Positions 8,350 through 17,174 of a DNA stretch of 33,195 nt are shown in pieces. Origin of the DNA: a virus; the IMG/VR virus record IMGVR_UViG_3300009167_000021, positions 1 to 33,195 of that record, one strand, 5' to 3'. The translations under genes and the position numbers were made by a program. The notes under the pieces were generated by a model that had not been told where the DNA came from, did no database searches, and worked only from the letters and a program-made list of their open reading frames with translations. Within the stretch, counting starts at the first letter, position 1; the number at the start of each line of letters is the position of its first letter.

Positions 8350-9873
8350 ATGCCCGTTGACGCTGAGGGCAGATGGGCACCCGGGCTTTTCCCAAAGCAG
8401 TGGGAGACCATGCGAGCGTGCCAGCCATCCTTCCAAAACCTCATTCTCTTGAGTGGACCTCGGTGGAGTGGAAAGACCCTTGCAGCGTTGAATACGATAG
8501 CCCAGCACGCATGGAACACGGACCGGGGAAACATCGTGGTACTGACCCTTACGCAATCCGTCGGCCTGGACTCAGGGGTCTGGATCGATCTGATTGAGAC
8601 GATTTTACCGGAATGGATCGACGGAAATTTTGGCATGGAGTGGGTCAAAAAGCCCTATGTCCAGAACGTCACCAAGAAGCCTGCCTGTTCAGTGCTCAAC
8701 AAGTTCGGTAACGAGAGCCGCATCCAGTTGGATTCGCTGAAGAACGAAGACGAGGTCGAAGGCCGCTACAAAGGCAAGCGGTATTCCATGATCTTCATCA
8801 ACGAACTGTCGAAGTTCAAATCCCGGAACACGTTCGACGCGATGAAACAGTGCCTCCGGATGCTGCATCTCAGGGAAGAAGACCATCTGCTCCTGTGCGA
8901 CACGAATCCATCCGATGAGGGAACAGAATCCTGGATCTACGAATTGTGGTACGAGTTCCGGACGGCACGCGATGTGGATGCGTCGCTCTTGCCCCTGCAA
9001 AAGGCCCTGAAGCTGATTGAGTACACCGTTGATGACAATTTCGCGATGTCGCCCGATAAAAAGGCCAGCTTGATGGCGGATTTCTCACACGATGAGGATC
9101 TCCTGGCCCGCTATTTCTATGGGAAGTGGGTAACAGCCTCGGCCGACGCGATCTTTCATCGCGTCTTCAGACCGGCTTACCACGTTGTCGGTGAAGAAGA
9201 GACCCCAACCAACACGGATCCAGAGATGATGTTTCCGGAGGCGGATTGCATCGAACTTTACACCGGGTGGGACCCTGGCGGGACAAACTCGGCCGCGGTC
9301 ATCATGGAGAAATTCTTCCCCAGGCTGCCGGAATACAACGGCTTACCGGCGTTCAAGGTGCTCGATGAGTTGGCTGTAATCGGGGAAGATGTTGACCTTA
9401 AAGAGTTTGTCAACGCAATGCTGCGGAAGATGGATTTTTGGGAGGGAATGGTGGGGAAGCATGTTGGCTGGAAGCACTGGAGCGACCGCAGTGTGTTCGA
9501 CATGAAGGATTTGGAATCGCACAAGTACTACGTCCAACTCATTCACGAGATGAGCGACGGCCGGATACGGCTTGAAGGCGCTGAACGTTCGCCCGGCAGC
9601 GTCAGGGCCGGTGTGGATTTGATGCGGAGGTTGCTATGGGAGGATCGTCTGTTCCTAAACCGAGCCCGATGCCCGATCTGCATCAACGCCATCAAGAGCG
9701 TGAAACGCGGTAAATCGGAGTTGGCAGTGATTCAGAAGGGTAGCCCGCACAAGCACCCTATCGATGCGATGCGGTACGTGCTCCAGTCAGAGTGCTATTT
9801 TGAACTCAACAAACAGGTCTTCATGAACGTGCGAAAGAAACGTGAAAGCGCGATTGTCTCAGTGCCGTATTAA
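8350..9873 (+). CDS. terL: Terminase large subunit
   Basis: This is the ATPase-nuclease that drives DNA packaging. The N-terminal ATPase has a Walker A GPRWSGKT at residues 36-43, Walker B MIFINE at 147-152 and a coupling-motif-like CDTNPSD at 183-189. The C-terminal RNase H-like nuclease shows WDPGGTNSA (first acidic residue, about 308), a second acidic site in HWSDRS (about 379) and the closing HPIDAMRY at 469-476. Its 507 residues are normal for the family. A stop codon lies in frame just upstream of the ATG at 8350, so the start cannot be much earlier. It opens the rightward operon. Confidence 0.95.
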   Translation: MPVDAEGRWAPGLFPKQWETMRACQPSFQNLILLSGPRWSGKTLAALNTIAQHAWNTDRGNIVVLTLTQSVGLDSGVWIDLIETILPEWIDGNFGMEWVKKPYVQNVTKKPACSVLNKFGNESRIQLDSLKNEDEVEGRYKGKRYSMIFINELSKFKSRNTFDAMKQCLRMLHLREEDHLLLCDTNPSDEGTESWIYELWYEFRTARDVDASLLPLQKALKLIEYTVDDNFAMSPDKKASLMADFSHDEDLLARYFYGKWVTASADAIFHRVFRPAYHVVGEEETPTNTDPEMMFPEADCIELYTGWDPGGTNSAAVIMEKFFPRLPEYNGLPAFKVLDELAVIGEDVDLKEFVNAMLRKMDFWEGMVGKHVGWKHWSDRSVFDMKDLESHKYYVQLIHEMSDGRIRLEGAERSPGSVRAGVDLMRRLLWEDRLFLNRARCPICINAIKSVKRGKSELAVIQKGSPHKHPIDAMRYVLQSECYFELNKQVFMNVRKKRESAIVSVPY

Positions 9874-10246
9874 GGTGGCCGAATGGAGCGGCCTGTTCGT
9901 CGCGCTGGTCGTGGCGGCGGCGTTCTCGGACGTCACGTCAAACGCGGCCTGGAAACGCATCTGGCGGGCCTTTACCCTGTGGTTGGACATCTGGCGTACA
10001 CCAGACCCGACAGTCCCTGCCGATGTACGGGAAGCCCGCCTTGAGGCGTGCCGGGCCTGTCCCGTGTACTACGCGAAGCTCCGCACCTGTGGCACGCCGA
10101 TGGTAAAGGAATTGCGCGACATGGGATGCTGGTGCTTTTTGCCTTCCAAAAGCCGCTATAGTGCGGCAACTTGCTGGTTAGAAGACGAACTTGGCGAAGA
10201 GGCGCCACACGGATGGAAGAAGATACTACAGCACAGCCAGAAGTGA
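9842..10246 (+). CDS. Small Cys-rich, probably zinc-binding protein with N-terminal hydrophobic helix
   Basis: The GTG start at 9842 overlaps the terminase end by 32 bases; a second in-frame GTG at 9875 just after the terminase stop is an alternative. Residues 16-29 form a hydrophobic helix (GLFVALVVAAAF). Residues 70-111 carry six Cys (C-x2-C-x9-C, then GCWC and a final C), a pattern typical of a structural zinc site. Similar small Cys-cluster proteins are common near phage terminases but have no assigned function. A membrane or packaging accessory role is only a guess. Confidence 0.65.
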   Translation: MKARLSQCRIKVAEWSGLFVALVVAAAFSDVTSNAAWKRIWRAFTLWLDIWRTPDPTVPADVREARLEACRACPVYYAKLRTCGTPMVKELRDMGCWCFLPSKSRYSAATCWLEDELGEEAPHGWKKILQHSQK

Positions 10247-10878
10247 CTGCCCCGGTTCCAGGCGAGCCCGATGCGCCGGAAGAGTTCGTGGGCAAACCAA
10301 TCCCGCTTGCGAAACGGGTTCAGCAACTGGAAGCAAAATATCGGGCATCAACGCAAGGTCCGCCGATCACATTCGGCGATGTTGACATCCTCGACGCGTC
10401 TGCCACCGACCCCGTGGAGGCACCGAGCCGCATCGTTACCCGGGCCATTAAGACTCTCGGTTTGCGAAAAGAAGGCTGGAGCTTGGCAAAGCTGCGAGCG
10501 GCCCAGGAATTCGGGCGATTCCTGAACATGAGAATCACCGGCCGCATCCTGCTGGTGCGGAGTTTCAACTGCATCGAACAAGTTGAAAAGGCGATGGAAG
10601 TTGTCGGCAAGATTGCGGAGGACGAGAAGGTACCCGCTGAAGATCGCGTCTCGGCTGTCGGCATGATGGCCAAAGCGGCCGAAGCTTACGCGAAGCTGTC
10701 CGATCAGATGATGACGCTGGCGGAGAAGACGGCGCCGAAGATTTCGACGGAAAAGCCTCGGAATTTACCGCCGACGCTCGCCGTCCAGGTGAATGTCGCG
10801 GGACCCCAGACGACACCGGGGTCACCAGCCACTTCTGGCGGTGAGGTCCAGGTTACCGCTTCGCCAGAAGGGAGTTGA
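10213..10878 (+). CDS. Helical protein downstream of terminase, function unknown
   Basis: I start at ATG 10213 (MEEDTTAQPE), which overlaps the preceding gene by 34 bases; the frame is open from 10171. The 221-residue product has a disordered acidic N-terminus, a helical core (about residues 70-180: KEGWSLAKLRAAQEFGRFL and a later KMAEAYAKL-like repeat) and a Thr/Pro/Gly-rich tail. The location near the large terminase makes a small terminase subunit possible, but I see no clear helix-turn-helix, so this is speculative. Confidence 0.65.
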   Translation: MEEDTTAQPEVTAPVPGEPDAPEEFVGKPIPLAKRVQQLEAKYRASTQGPPITFGDVDILDASATDPVEAPSRIVTRAIKTLGLRKEGWSLAKLRAAQEFGRFLNMRITGRILLVRSFNCIEQVEKAMEVVGKIAEDEKVPAEDRVSAVGMMAKAAEAYAKLSDQMMTLAEKTAPKISTEKPRNLPPTLAVQVNVAGPQTTPGSPATSGGEVQVTASPEGS

Positions 10879-10925
10879 CGTGTTTGCTCTCAGTGCGGCT
10901 TCGTTCGCGTGCTACGCTTGCGACC

Positions 10926-11105
10926 GTGAGCGGACGTTACTGGATCAAATCGGCAATCAAACACCCGGGCGCCCTGCGAGCGTCGATGCACGTCAAGAAA
11001 GGCAAGCGCATCCCCGGGGACCGGCTACGGGCGGCAGCGCGCAAAGGCGGAGTGACTGGGCGCCGAGCGCGTTTGGCATTGACTTTGCGCGGGTTCCGCC
11101 ACTGA
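10926..11105 (+). CDS. Short basic phage protein
   Basis: From GTG 10926 the product is about 59 residues: YWIKSAIKHPGALRASMHV then KKGKRIPGDRL and RRARLALTLRGF. This pattern (IK.AIK.PGALR...VKKG..IP...L..AA.KGG..GRRARLA.TL) is, from memory, widespread in phage genomes as a small basic protein, often close to structural genes. An upstream TTG at 10875 is an alternative start. A nucleic-acid or capsid contact is plausible from the charge; no function is known to me. Confidence 0.65.
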   Translation: MSGRYWIKSAIKHPGALRASMHVKKGKRIPGDRLRAAARKGGVTGRRARLALTLRGFRH

Positions 11106-11124
11106 TTCAAAGAAAGGCCACGAT

Positions 11125-11418
11125 ATGTTAATTGGCAAGGCATCACCTATCGCAACCAGCGTCGGCCAACTGGGCGCCGACTTCATCAACGACATCGCCG
11201 CCCACGAAGGGTCCTGGGGTGTCATCTATTGTATTACCACGTGCAGTTTCACGGTATTGACGGCTGGTAACCGCCTGAGCCCGACGGGCGTTGATACGGG
11301 AGTGCCCATGATGAGTGGCACCCTCAATGGGATCACGATGCTGCCGGGCATGAGCATCTACGGATACTTTACGGCGATCACTTTGGCGAGTGGGTCGGTT
11401 GTCGCTTACGTGGTATGA
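11125..11418 (+). CDS. Small beta-rich structural protein
   Basis: The 97-residue product lacks charge in its second half and alternates beta-type residues (IYGYFTAITLASGSVVAYVV). Short proteins of this sort in late operons are often head-fibre, decoration or trimeric tail-tip components. A good AAAGG ribosome site precedes the ATG, and the stop overlaps the next start as ATGA, so it is probably co-translated with the Ig-like protein. Function inferred from context only. Confidence 0.65.
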   Translation: MLIGKASPIATSVGQLGADFINDIAAHEGSWGVIYCITTCSFTVLTAGNRLSPTGVDTGVPMMSGTLNGITMLPGMSIYGYFTAITLASGSVVAYVV

Positions 11419-13133
11419 GGATTGCCCTCGGCTACGCGCTGGATTTGATCCACCTGGAGAATCCCAGGTCTGGCGAGGCAGACGTCACCACCATGAGTCT
11501 GGAGGGCGGATGCTCCACTTGTGCGGATGAGCCGTACGAGAGCGTTGTTAATGTGACCGGAACGGCACCACCCTACATGGTCATCTGGGAGGCAGGAGTG
11601 ATGCCGCCTGGGTTGACCTTGTCTGGGAACGTCATCAGTGGAACGCCGACGACCCCAGGGCGTTACGCGCCGGTTTTCCGGGTTATTGATGCGACTGGCG
11701 CCTACCTTCTGATTCCTTTCTACATCAACGTCGTTGGCATCACGACAGAAGCGCTCGACCCATTTGTCGTTGGAACGCCGTATTCGTTCCAAATGGAAGC
11801 CGAAGGGGGAATGGGAACCTACGCATGGACGATGCCGGGCGGAACACTGCCTCTTGGGCTGTCAATGAGTGAAAGCGGACTCATTAGCGGAACGCCCAGC
11901 GAAGGCGGTGAAAGAGAACTCACCTTTCGAGTGACTGACACCGCATGCGGAGCTGTTATTCCAGAAGGCAACCCGCGGGCGGAAAGCCTCACGTGCGTTT
12001 CGACCACGCGCCTCGCCACGCGACATGGTCTTCCCGGGTTCTTAGACACGAACCGGCTGTTTCGCGAGGTCACGTACGAGGGGACGGCCGAACAGCGCCT
12101 TTTCGTGCGATTCCCCGACAGTGACGCCTACTATTACTGGAAGCCAGATTGGCCACCGCTGACACGCTGGTACGAAGGCCGCGACATTCCGACGTACGCC
12201 ACCGATAATTTCTGCACGGCTGTCCGATGCGCCCAAGCAAAGTACATCTGGTCAGGCACGACCATCATTGATGACGACGGCAACGTCACCCAGATGCATG
12301 CGAAGAACCTGTACGGTTTGTGTCCGAGCGACCTGAATGACCCAGCCTTCTACACGTACCAAGGCTATTGGAACGATGAGGGGGAACCGGTATTCATGCT
12401 CAGCAATTACAGTCTGATTGGGTACTGCTGGGAGCTGGACCCACTCAGTTGCACGCCTTGCATGGACGACAACGGCGGCAATCCGGCGCTGAATCTGATT
12501 CGAGACGAGGCGGTGGTGACGAACCTTGATTGGCCATCCAAGTTCGTGCCGTGGGGCCTGCAATCCGTGGCCACAACGGACACAACGCAGCACATCACTG
12601 GAACACCCGACCCGCTTGAGGAGCCATGGTCCGCCTATCGGAGACTCTACGACGCCGTCACCCATGAATTGATACGCGACACTCAACTGCCCAGGTCACC
12701 TTACCTATGGTATGACTGGGACGACCTTGCCTTGGCGGTAATTGAAGTAGCTGGAGAACAGGATTTCACGGTGACGTTGGCCAATGAGTACACCTACGCT
12801 CAGGCACTCGCCAACGCGGTCGAGTTCGTATCGAACAGCGACACGGCTGTTACGCTCACGGACAATCTTACCTGGGGGGCTGCGGCGAACGGGTTAAAGC
12901 ACGTACAAAGCCGCTATACCAGTGTCGATTTCACAATTCAGGTCATCGACTTATTGGTTGGTTTTGATTACATCGTGAGTTACGACCTGCTTGACACGCT
13001 TACATCTGTGACGACGGTCGTGGACGTTCCGCTGACGGCGACTGACACAGAGATGGACGTACTCGGGAGCGTTCCTACTCCGGCTGAGGGCCATTCAATC
13101 AAAGTCCGCAACGCACGAGTCCGATTTGCGTAG
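11415..13133 (+). CDS. Ig-like (He_PIG-type) virion or adhesion protein
   Basis: The 572-residue protein begins with two putative-Ig modules of the He_PIG type. The first covers about residues 38-107 (PPGLTLSGNVISGTPTTPG), the second about 113-180 (PLGLSMSESGLISGTP). The middle part is Cys-, Trp- and Tyr-rich (for example CTPCMDDNGGNPALN), and the C-terminal 150 residues are beta-rich and Thr/Val-rich. This organisation fits a tail or head appendage that binds host surface glycans. It overlaps the preceding gene by four bases. There is no signal peptide, unlike the FN3-type proteins downstream. Confidence 0.75.
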   Translation: MRIALGYALDLIHLENPRSGEADVTTMSLEGGCSTCADEPYESVVNVTGTAPPYMVIWEAGVMPPGLTLSGNVISGTPTTPGRYAPVFRVIDATGAYLLIPFYINVVGITTEALDPFVVGTPYSFQMEAEGGMGTYAWTMPGGTLPLGLSMSESGLISGTPSEGGERELTFRVTDTACGAVIPEGNPRAESLTCVSTTRLATRHGLPGFLDTNRLFREVTYEGTAEQRLFVRFPDSDAYYYWKPDWPPLTRWYEGRDIPTYATDNFCTAVRCAQAKYIWSGTTIIDDDGNVTQMHAKNLYGLCPSDLNDPAFYTYQGYWNDEGEPVFMLSNYSLIGYCWELDPLSCTPCMDDNGGNPALNLIRDEAVVTNLDWPSKFVPWGLQSVATTDTTQHITGTPDPLEEPWSAYRRLYDAVTHELIRDTQLPRSPYLWYDWDDLALAVIEVAGEQDFTVTLANEYTYAQALANAVEFVSNSDTAVTLTDNLTWGAAANGLKHVQSRYTSVDFTIQVIDLLVGFDYIVSYDLLDTLTSVTTVVDVPLTATDTEMDVLGSVPTPAEGHSIKVRNARVRFA

Positions 13134-13138
13134 AACCT

Positions 13139-14140
13139 ATGGGCTGCCAAAAGACATTTACTCTCACACAGGGCGAGGCCGTGGGTTTCACTCCTCTCCA
13201 TACGGCGGTTTACGTGGCGTCCAGCGATAAGATCCTGGGAACATCAATGGATCACATCATCGAGTTCAACGCCAGCACCGGCGCGTACATCCGTGACGTC
13301 CAGACCCCGTGGCCAATGGTTGGATCTATGCATCTTGGGCTAGTTGACGCGCTGCCTTACGCCGCCGGACACAACAACCCTGCGGCACGCGATCCTGAAG
13401 ATAGTAATTATCACGAGGGGTACGACATTTACCCCATAGACCCAACGACGCTGGACTTAGGAGCTGGATTGGAGGTCTACAAAACGAACCTTGGCGGATA
13501 CCCAATGCTCAACCAGAACGGGCCGTACCAGTTCATCCAGGTGGCCAACAAAGTGTTCTATGTGCTGCCCGGAGATGGCGAGGGCGTCAACATTGTTTGG
13601 GTCAAGAAAACCGGGTTTGGCGCTGGAGTTTATGGGACAGACTGGAGATACGCGTCGGCAACCAGTGGAATATGGGTGGAACAGATTTCCTCGGATGGCA
13701 CTTCCATTTTCGTCGCCGATAATTACTATCCTCGCGTTAGAAGTAGAAACCTCACAACTATGGCTTCGACTGGTTACGGGGCTGCCACTTACTTTTCCTC
13801 TTCGACTGAATATGCGGCGAACGCAGCCAAGGTTTTCGCGGTTGGAGACAGCAAATGGCTGGAGCGCATCGACGACTTTGCTGCCCACACATCCACAGGC
13901 TTCGATTTGGACGCGTTGGTTTCTCAGACCGGTCTAAAGCCGATTCGGTTGCGCTATCGTTCTTCCGACGGCAAACTCTATATTCCCTGCCAGAATAAGG
14001 ATGGCATCGTGGTGTTTGATCCAATCGCTGAGACTGCGGTCTGGAAAAGCGGATTTGACTCTCCCGTTGATATTGTGTTTACCGCGTCGAAGGCGTTTGC
14101 AGTTCAATCCAGCCTTGTTGGGCTGAAGGAGATCGTCTAA
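13139..14140 (+). CDS. Beta-propeller-like protein, first of a tandem pair
   Basis: The 333-residue sequence has repeated short strands and turns (YVASSDKILGTS, IIEFNASTGAYI, LYIPCQNKDGIVVFDP, VDIVFTASKAFAVQSS), as in YVTN/NHL-type beta-propellers. It is clearly related to the next gene: DGKLYIPCQ, SP-DIVFT-AKAFAVQS and LKEI are shared near the C-terminus, and FNA-TGA near the N-terminus. Its stop overlaps the next ATG as TAATG. A role in the appendage or receptor binding is inferred from position after the Ig-like gene. Confidence 0.7.
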   Translation: MGCQKTFTLTQGEAVGFTPLHTAVYVASSDKILGTSMDHIIEFNASTGAYIRDVQTPWPMVGSMHLGLVDALPYAAGHNNPAARDPEDSNYHEGYDIYPIDPTTLDLGAGLEVYKTNLGGYPMLNQNGPYQFIQVANKVFYVLPGDGEGVNIVWVKKTGFGAGVYGTDWRYASATSGIWVEQISSDGTSIFVADNYYPRVRSRNLTTMASTGYGAATYFSSSTEYAANAAKVFAVGDSKWLERIDDFAAHTSTGFDLDALVSQTGLKPIRLRYRSSDGKLYIPCQNKDGIVVFDPIAETAVWKSGFDSPVDIVFTASKAFAVQSSLVGLKEIV

Positions 14141-15138
14141 TGGGAATGAATCAAGCATGTTACCTGCCCGACCCCATCGATAAGATCTTTGGCACCATCG
14201 AAAATTACATCGTCCGATTCAACGCGACGACTGGAGCCAAGGAAGCCCACGGCAAGATTGCTGCTCCCCTTTACGGTCCTTGCACCTGTTGTGCTGGCAA
14301 TGGAGTTGTCTACGTTGGATTGATCCACGATTACTCTTGGTGCAGCGATTACGATCCCGGAGTAGCGAACAAGTTCATCTGGACCGTAGACCCAGATACG
14401 CTTGTGGCCACAGACGCTTTCGCTCTGAATGCGTTCTTTGAGGATTATTGGAGTACCGCTTCGGACGGTTATGCGCATGAGGGAGTTGGTCACATGAAGG
14501 TCTACGGTGATTATCTCTACTTCGAGGGCGCACGGGGGGGCGGCAGCACTCCTGGTCGAGTGAAGTTGACAGACCCAACGGATAATACCCTTGACGACTT
14601 TGGAGACCCCTGGGGTGATTCCGGATTTCGTCCAGAATCAGTTGAAGTTGCCAACTTTGATGGCAACGACAATATGTTCCACATAGATATGGGTGGCCAA
14701 GCCTTCGATTCTAGGATTATCACACCCGGCCCACTTGACCCCACTGTTTCTCCATGGGACCTTTCCATTACCGACTACGAGGTTACTCCTGATTTTCCCG
14801 CCGCTTTAGTATTCAATCCCACGGACACATCAGTTTACATCGTGTGCGGCAATGGAAATCTCCACAAGCGCGATGCCATAACAGGGGGCGCCATTGACGT
14901 GTTCAACTTGGAGATTGTTTACGCTGATGTGAAACCATTCCGTATCACACTGAGTCCGCTTGACGGAAAGCTCTACATTCCTTGCCAGCACAAAAATGCA
15001 GTTATCGTCTGGAATCCTTCCACGGATACTGGAGTCGCTGTCGAGGGATTCAACTCGCCCATCGACATCGTATTTACCGACGCGAAGGCGTTTGCTGTGC
15101 AGTCCGGAGTTACCCCGTTGAAGGAAATCGAACTATGA
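14140..15138 (+). CDS. Beta-propeller-like protein, second of a tandem pair
   Basis: The 332-residue paralogue of the upstream gene is diverged through the middle but conserved at the C-terminus (DGKLYIPCQHKNAVIVWNPS, then DAKAFAVQSG and PLKEIEL). The N-terminal FGTIENYIVRFNATTGAKEA matches the start of the first copy (LGTSMDHIIEFNASTGAYI). It has an extra Cys pair (CTCC). The pair probably arose by tandem duplication; whether both copies are incorporated into virions is unknown. The stop overlaps the next start as ATGA. Confidence 0.7.
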   Translation: MGMNQACYLPDPIDKIFGTIENYIVRFNATTGAKEAHGKIAAPLYGPCTCCAGNGVVYVGLIHDYSWCSDYDPGVANKFIWTVDPDTLVATDAFALNAFFEDYWSTASDGYAHEGVGHMKVYGDYLYFEGARGGGSTPGRVKLTDPTDNTLDDFGDPWGDSGFRPESVEVANFDGNDNMFHIDMGGQAFDSRIITPGPLDPTVSPWDLSITDYEVTPDFPAALVFNPTDTSVYIVCGNGNLHKRDAITGGAIDVFNLEIVYADVKPFRITLSPLDGKLYIPCQHKNAVIVWNPSTDTGVAVEGFNSPIDIVFTDAKAFAVQSGVTPLKEIEL

Positions 15139-15329
15139 GGCATATCACTCACGAAGATAGCGTGGTCCTGGACGGTATCCTGGATGAATTGCACCAGGAA
15201 TTTCGCAAAGATAAACTTTACCTTAAATCTCTGTTCTTCGGACTGGCGCATCAATCTGACGCCGAGACCAAAACCAGGATGGATGCCCTGGTTGAGAAAC
15301 ATCGCAAACTGAACTCAAAGCCGAAATAA
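15135..15329 (+). CDS. Small helical protein after the propeller genes
   Basis: From ATG 15135, overlapping the previous stop by four bases, the product is 64 residues, charged and helical (VVLDGILDELHQEFRKDKLY, then TKTRMDALVEKHRKLNSKPK). No membrane segment or domain recognised. The overlap and codon pattern support a real gene; the function is unknown. Confidence 0.65.
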   Translation: MRHITHEDSVVLDGILDELHQEFRKDKLYLKSLFFGLAHQSDAETKTRMDALVEKHRKLNSKPK

Positions 15330-15338
15330 GAAAACGTC

Positions 15339-15710
15339 ATGAAAACAATAAAAAAACTACTCGCAATCGCAGTCCTCGCGGTCGTCTGCCTTGTGGCATT
15401 CTCGGTGAATGCCGCTGGCACAGTGCCAATCACAGTCGGCTGGTCGTGCGCGCAAGCCGACGGTCCGACGAATTACGTGTTCAAGGTGTACACGAGCCCT
15501 GACGCAACGCCGCCCGGCACTGTCCTCACGACCGTAACCGGAGTCACGAATGCCACCTTGACCGTCAATCGACCCTCGGATCAGTACCTCTACGTGACGG
15601 TCACTGACCCGCGCAGCAATCCCACGAACTACATCGCGGAAAGCGAACCGTCGAATATCATCAGGGTCCGCGTGCTCGGCAACGGGCAACTCAAAGTGAC
15701 TTCGCCGTGA
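15339..15710 (+). CDS. Secreted small FN3-like protein
   Basis: The 123-residue product has a clear Sec signal peptide (MKTIKKLLAIAVLAVVCLVAF, cleaved near VNA-AG) and a fibronectin-type-III-like beta-sandwich (VPITVGWSCAQADGPTNYVF ... YLYVTVTDPRSN ... SEPSNIIRV). A signal peptide is unusual for a phage structural gene, so this is probably exported by the infected cell. The stop overlaps the next GTG start as GTGA, so the two secreted proteins are likely co-expressed. Role unknown: periplasmic or surface modification or exclusion are possibilities. Confidence 0.7.
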   Translation: MKTIKKLLAIAVLAVVCLVAFSVNAAGTVPITVGWSCAQADGPTNYVFKVYTSPDATPPGTVLTTVTGVTNATLTVNRPSDQYLYVTVTDPRSNPTNYIAESEPSNIIRVRVLGNGQLKVTSP

Positions 15711-16540
15711 CCCGATGGCTGACATTACCCTTCGCGCTAATCGCGTTTGCCGTTGTCGCCCAGCAGGGCACCAATAGCGTGACGTTGGCATGGGACCCGT
15801 CGCCTGGACCGGACATTGCGGGATACAGTATCTATTACGGAACAGCGAGTGGCTCTTACGGAGCGGGCAAGGTCACAGTTGGCAACGTCACGAATGCTGT
15901 GGTTACCGGGCTAACAAATGGCGTCACGTACTACTTCGTCGCCACTGCAACTGACACTTCCGGTCTCGAATCTGATCTGTCCAATGAAGTCAGCTACACA
16001 GTGCCCGGTGAACCGCCGCCACCTGTGCCTTGCACGCAGACGAATTGGATTACGAGTTTCATCCCGGGGACGCTCCGCACGAATTACAGCGGCTGGGTTG
16101 GATTGAAGTTCCGGGTTGGCGCAAGGCCGTTGGACGTGCGTGGCCTTGGTAGGGTCCACATTGATGGGAACACGAATCCACATACGCTCCGGCTCGTGCG
16201 AGTCTCGGATGGAGTAATCATCGCTGATGCCGCCTGGGTGCCTGCCGGAGAAACGAATCAGATTTCCTACGCCCAGGTGGATTCCGTCATTCTCCAGCCG
16301 AACACGGAATACATTCTAGCCTCGCAGGAAGTCACCGGGGGCGATGCGTGGTACAGCTATGAGACGGCAATTACCACGACTGACAAAGCCGCTGCCGTCT
16401 CACCAGTTTATAGCAACACGGGGACCGCTTGGGTGAACTACGGCACTCCGGGGAACTTTACTTACGGCCCAGTCGGTCTACTCTATTGCCTTTCGGGTGC
16501 GCCGCCAGGACCACGCAATTTGCGGGTGCTGACGCAATGA
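15707..16540 (+). CDS. Secreted FN3 protein with C-terminal beta-sandwich (DUF4082-like)
   Basis: The start is GTG 15707. The 277 residues begin with a signal-like hydrophobic segment (LTLPFALIAFAVVAQ), followed by an FN3 domain at about 20-97 (VTLAWDPSPGPDIAGYSIYY ... GLESDLSNEVSYT), a Pro-rich linker and a second beta-rich domain at about 105-270 (GWVGLKFRVGARPLDVRGLG, NPHTLRLVRVSDG). The FN3 sequence style is typical of Verrucomicrobiota secreted proteins, and the second domain resembles DUF4082-type glycan-binding sandwiches; both statements are from memory of the families. The product may have been acquired from a host. Confidence 0.7.
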   Translation: MTRWLTLPFALIAFAVVAQQGTNSVTLAWDPSPGPDIAGYSIYYGTASGSYGAGKVTVGNVTNAVVTGLTNGVTYYFVATATDTSGLESDLSNEVSYTVPGEPPPPVPCTQTNWITSFIPGTLRTNYSGWVGLKFRVGARPLDVRGLGRVHIDGNTNPHTLRLVRVSDGVIIADAAWVPAGETNQISYAQVDSVILQPNTEYILASQEVTGGDAWYSYETAITTTDKAAAVSPVYSNTGTAWVNYGTPGNFTYGPVGLLYCLSGAPPGPRNLRVLTQ

Positions 16541-16905
16541 AATCAGAACCGGACAATTGCATGAATGATGTAACCCTGAAGGAATACGTTGAATCAGTGG
16601 TGGGCCAAGAGCGCGAATTGCGCTTGCTTCAGTTCAAAGATACTGAAAGAGCACTCGATCTGGCGCGGCGTACTATGGAATCGCGCTTGGACTCAATGAA
16701 TGAGTTGCGGGCTCAAATAAATTCTGAGAGAGGCATGTTTCCCAGCCGCGACCTGTGTGACCGAATGATGAACACGATGGAAGCACGAGTGCGTGCGTTG
16801 GAAAACTTCAAATCCAACATCGAGGGGCGCATCTTGGTTATTGGCGGCTCGTTGTTGCTGCTGCAAATCATCATTGCCGCCGCCACTCTCTTGCTAAAGA
16901 AGTAG
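16537..16905 (+). CDS. Coiled-coil protein with C-terminal membrane anchor (XhlA-like arrangement)
   Basis: From ATG 16537, overlapping the previous stop by four bases (16561 is an alternative), the product is 122 residues. Residues 10-95 form a charged coiled coil (RALDLARRTMESRLDSMNEL, RMMNTMEARVRALENFKSNI), and residues 100-119 are a single membrane helix (LVIGGSLLLLQIIIAAATLL). This layout resembles XhlA-type proteins that work with holins. It precedes two further membrane-associated genes, so it may belong to a lysis set. No lysin is visible nearby. Confidence 0.65.
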   Translation: MKSEPDNCMNDVTLKEYVESVVGQERELRLLQFKDTERALDLARRTMESRLDSMNELRAQINSERGMFPSRDLCDRMMNTMEARVRALENFKSNIEGRILVIGGSLLLLQIIIAAATLLLKK

Positions 16906-16925
16906 AACTAAGTGAAAGGAATCAA

Positions 16926-17174
16926 ATGAAAAAGTCGCTTGTGGACATGATAAGCTCAGCGGATGGCAGCATCAGCCTTATGCGCGTGTGCACTCTGCTC
17001 GTGGTACTGGCGGTCCTGTTCAACTGGTGCTGGCTCACTGTCAAAACCGGTGTGAAACAACCGCTGGATTGGGATGAAGTCGTAATGGTCATCGGCGCTC
17101 TCACAGCCAAGGCGATCCAACGCCCCTTCGAAACCAAGCCAACCGCACCGGTGGTTACCGGAACAACGCCGTGA
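16926..17174 (+). CDS. Small membrane protein, holin candidate
   Basis: The 82-residue product has one clear membrane helix (VCTLLVVLAVLFNWCWLTV) and a second weaker hydrophobic stretch (VVMVIGALTAKAIQ) ending in a Pro/Thr tail. The pattern SLMRVCTLLVVLA followed by GALTAKAIQRPFE resembles small phage membrane proteins often annotated as holin-like. The start has a good Shine-Dalgarno (AAAGGAATCAA-ATG), which is close to the AAAGGATC leaders of the early region. Holin function is inferred. Confidence 0.6.
   Translation: MKKSLVDMISSADGSISLMRVCTLLVVLAVLFNWCWLTVKTGVKQPLDWDEVVMVIGALTAKAIQRPFETKPTAPVVTGTTP

Noticed and set aside
7948-8556. Upstream extension of the small acidic protein to 8556
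   Set aside because: It would run across the divergent terminase start, and its extra residues look like antisense of terminase.
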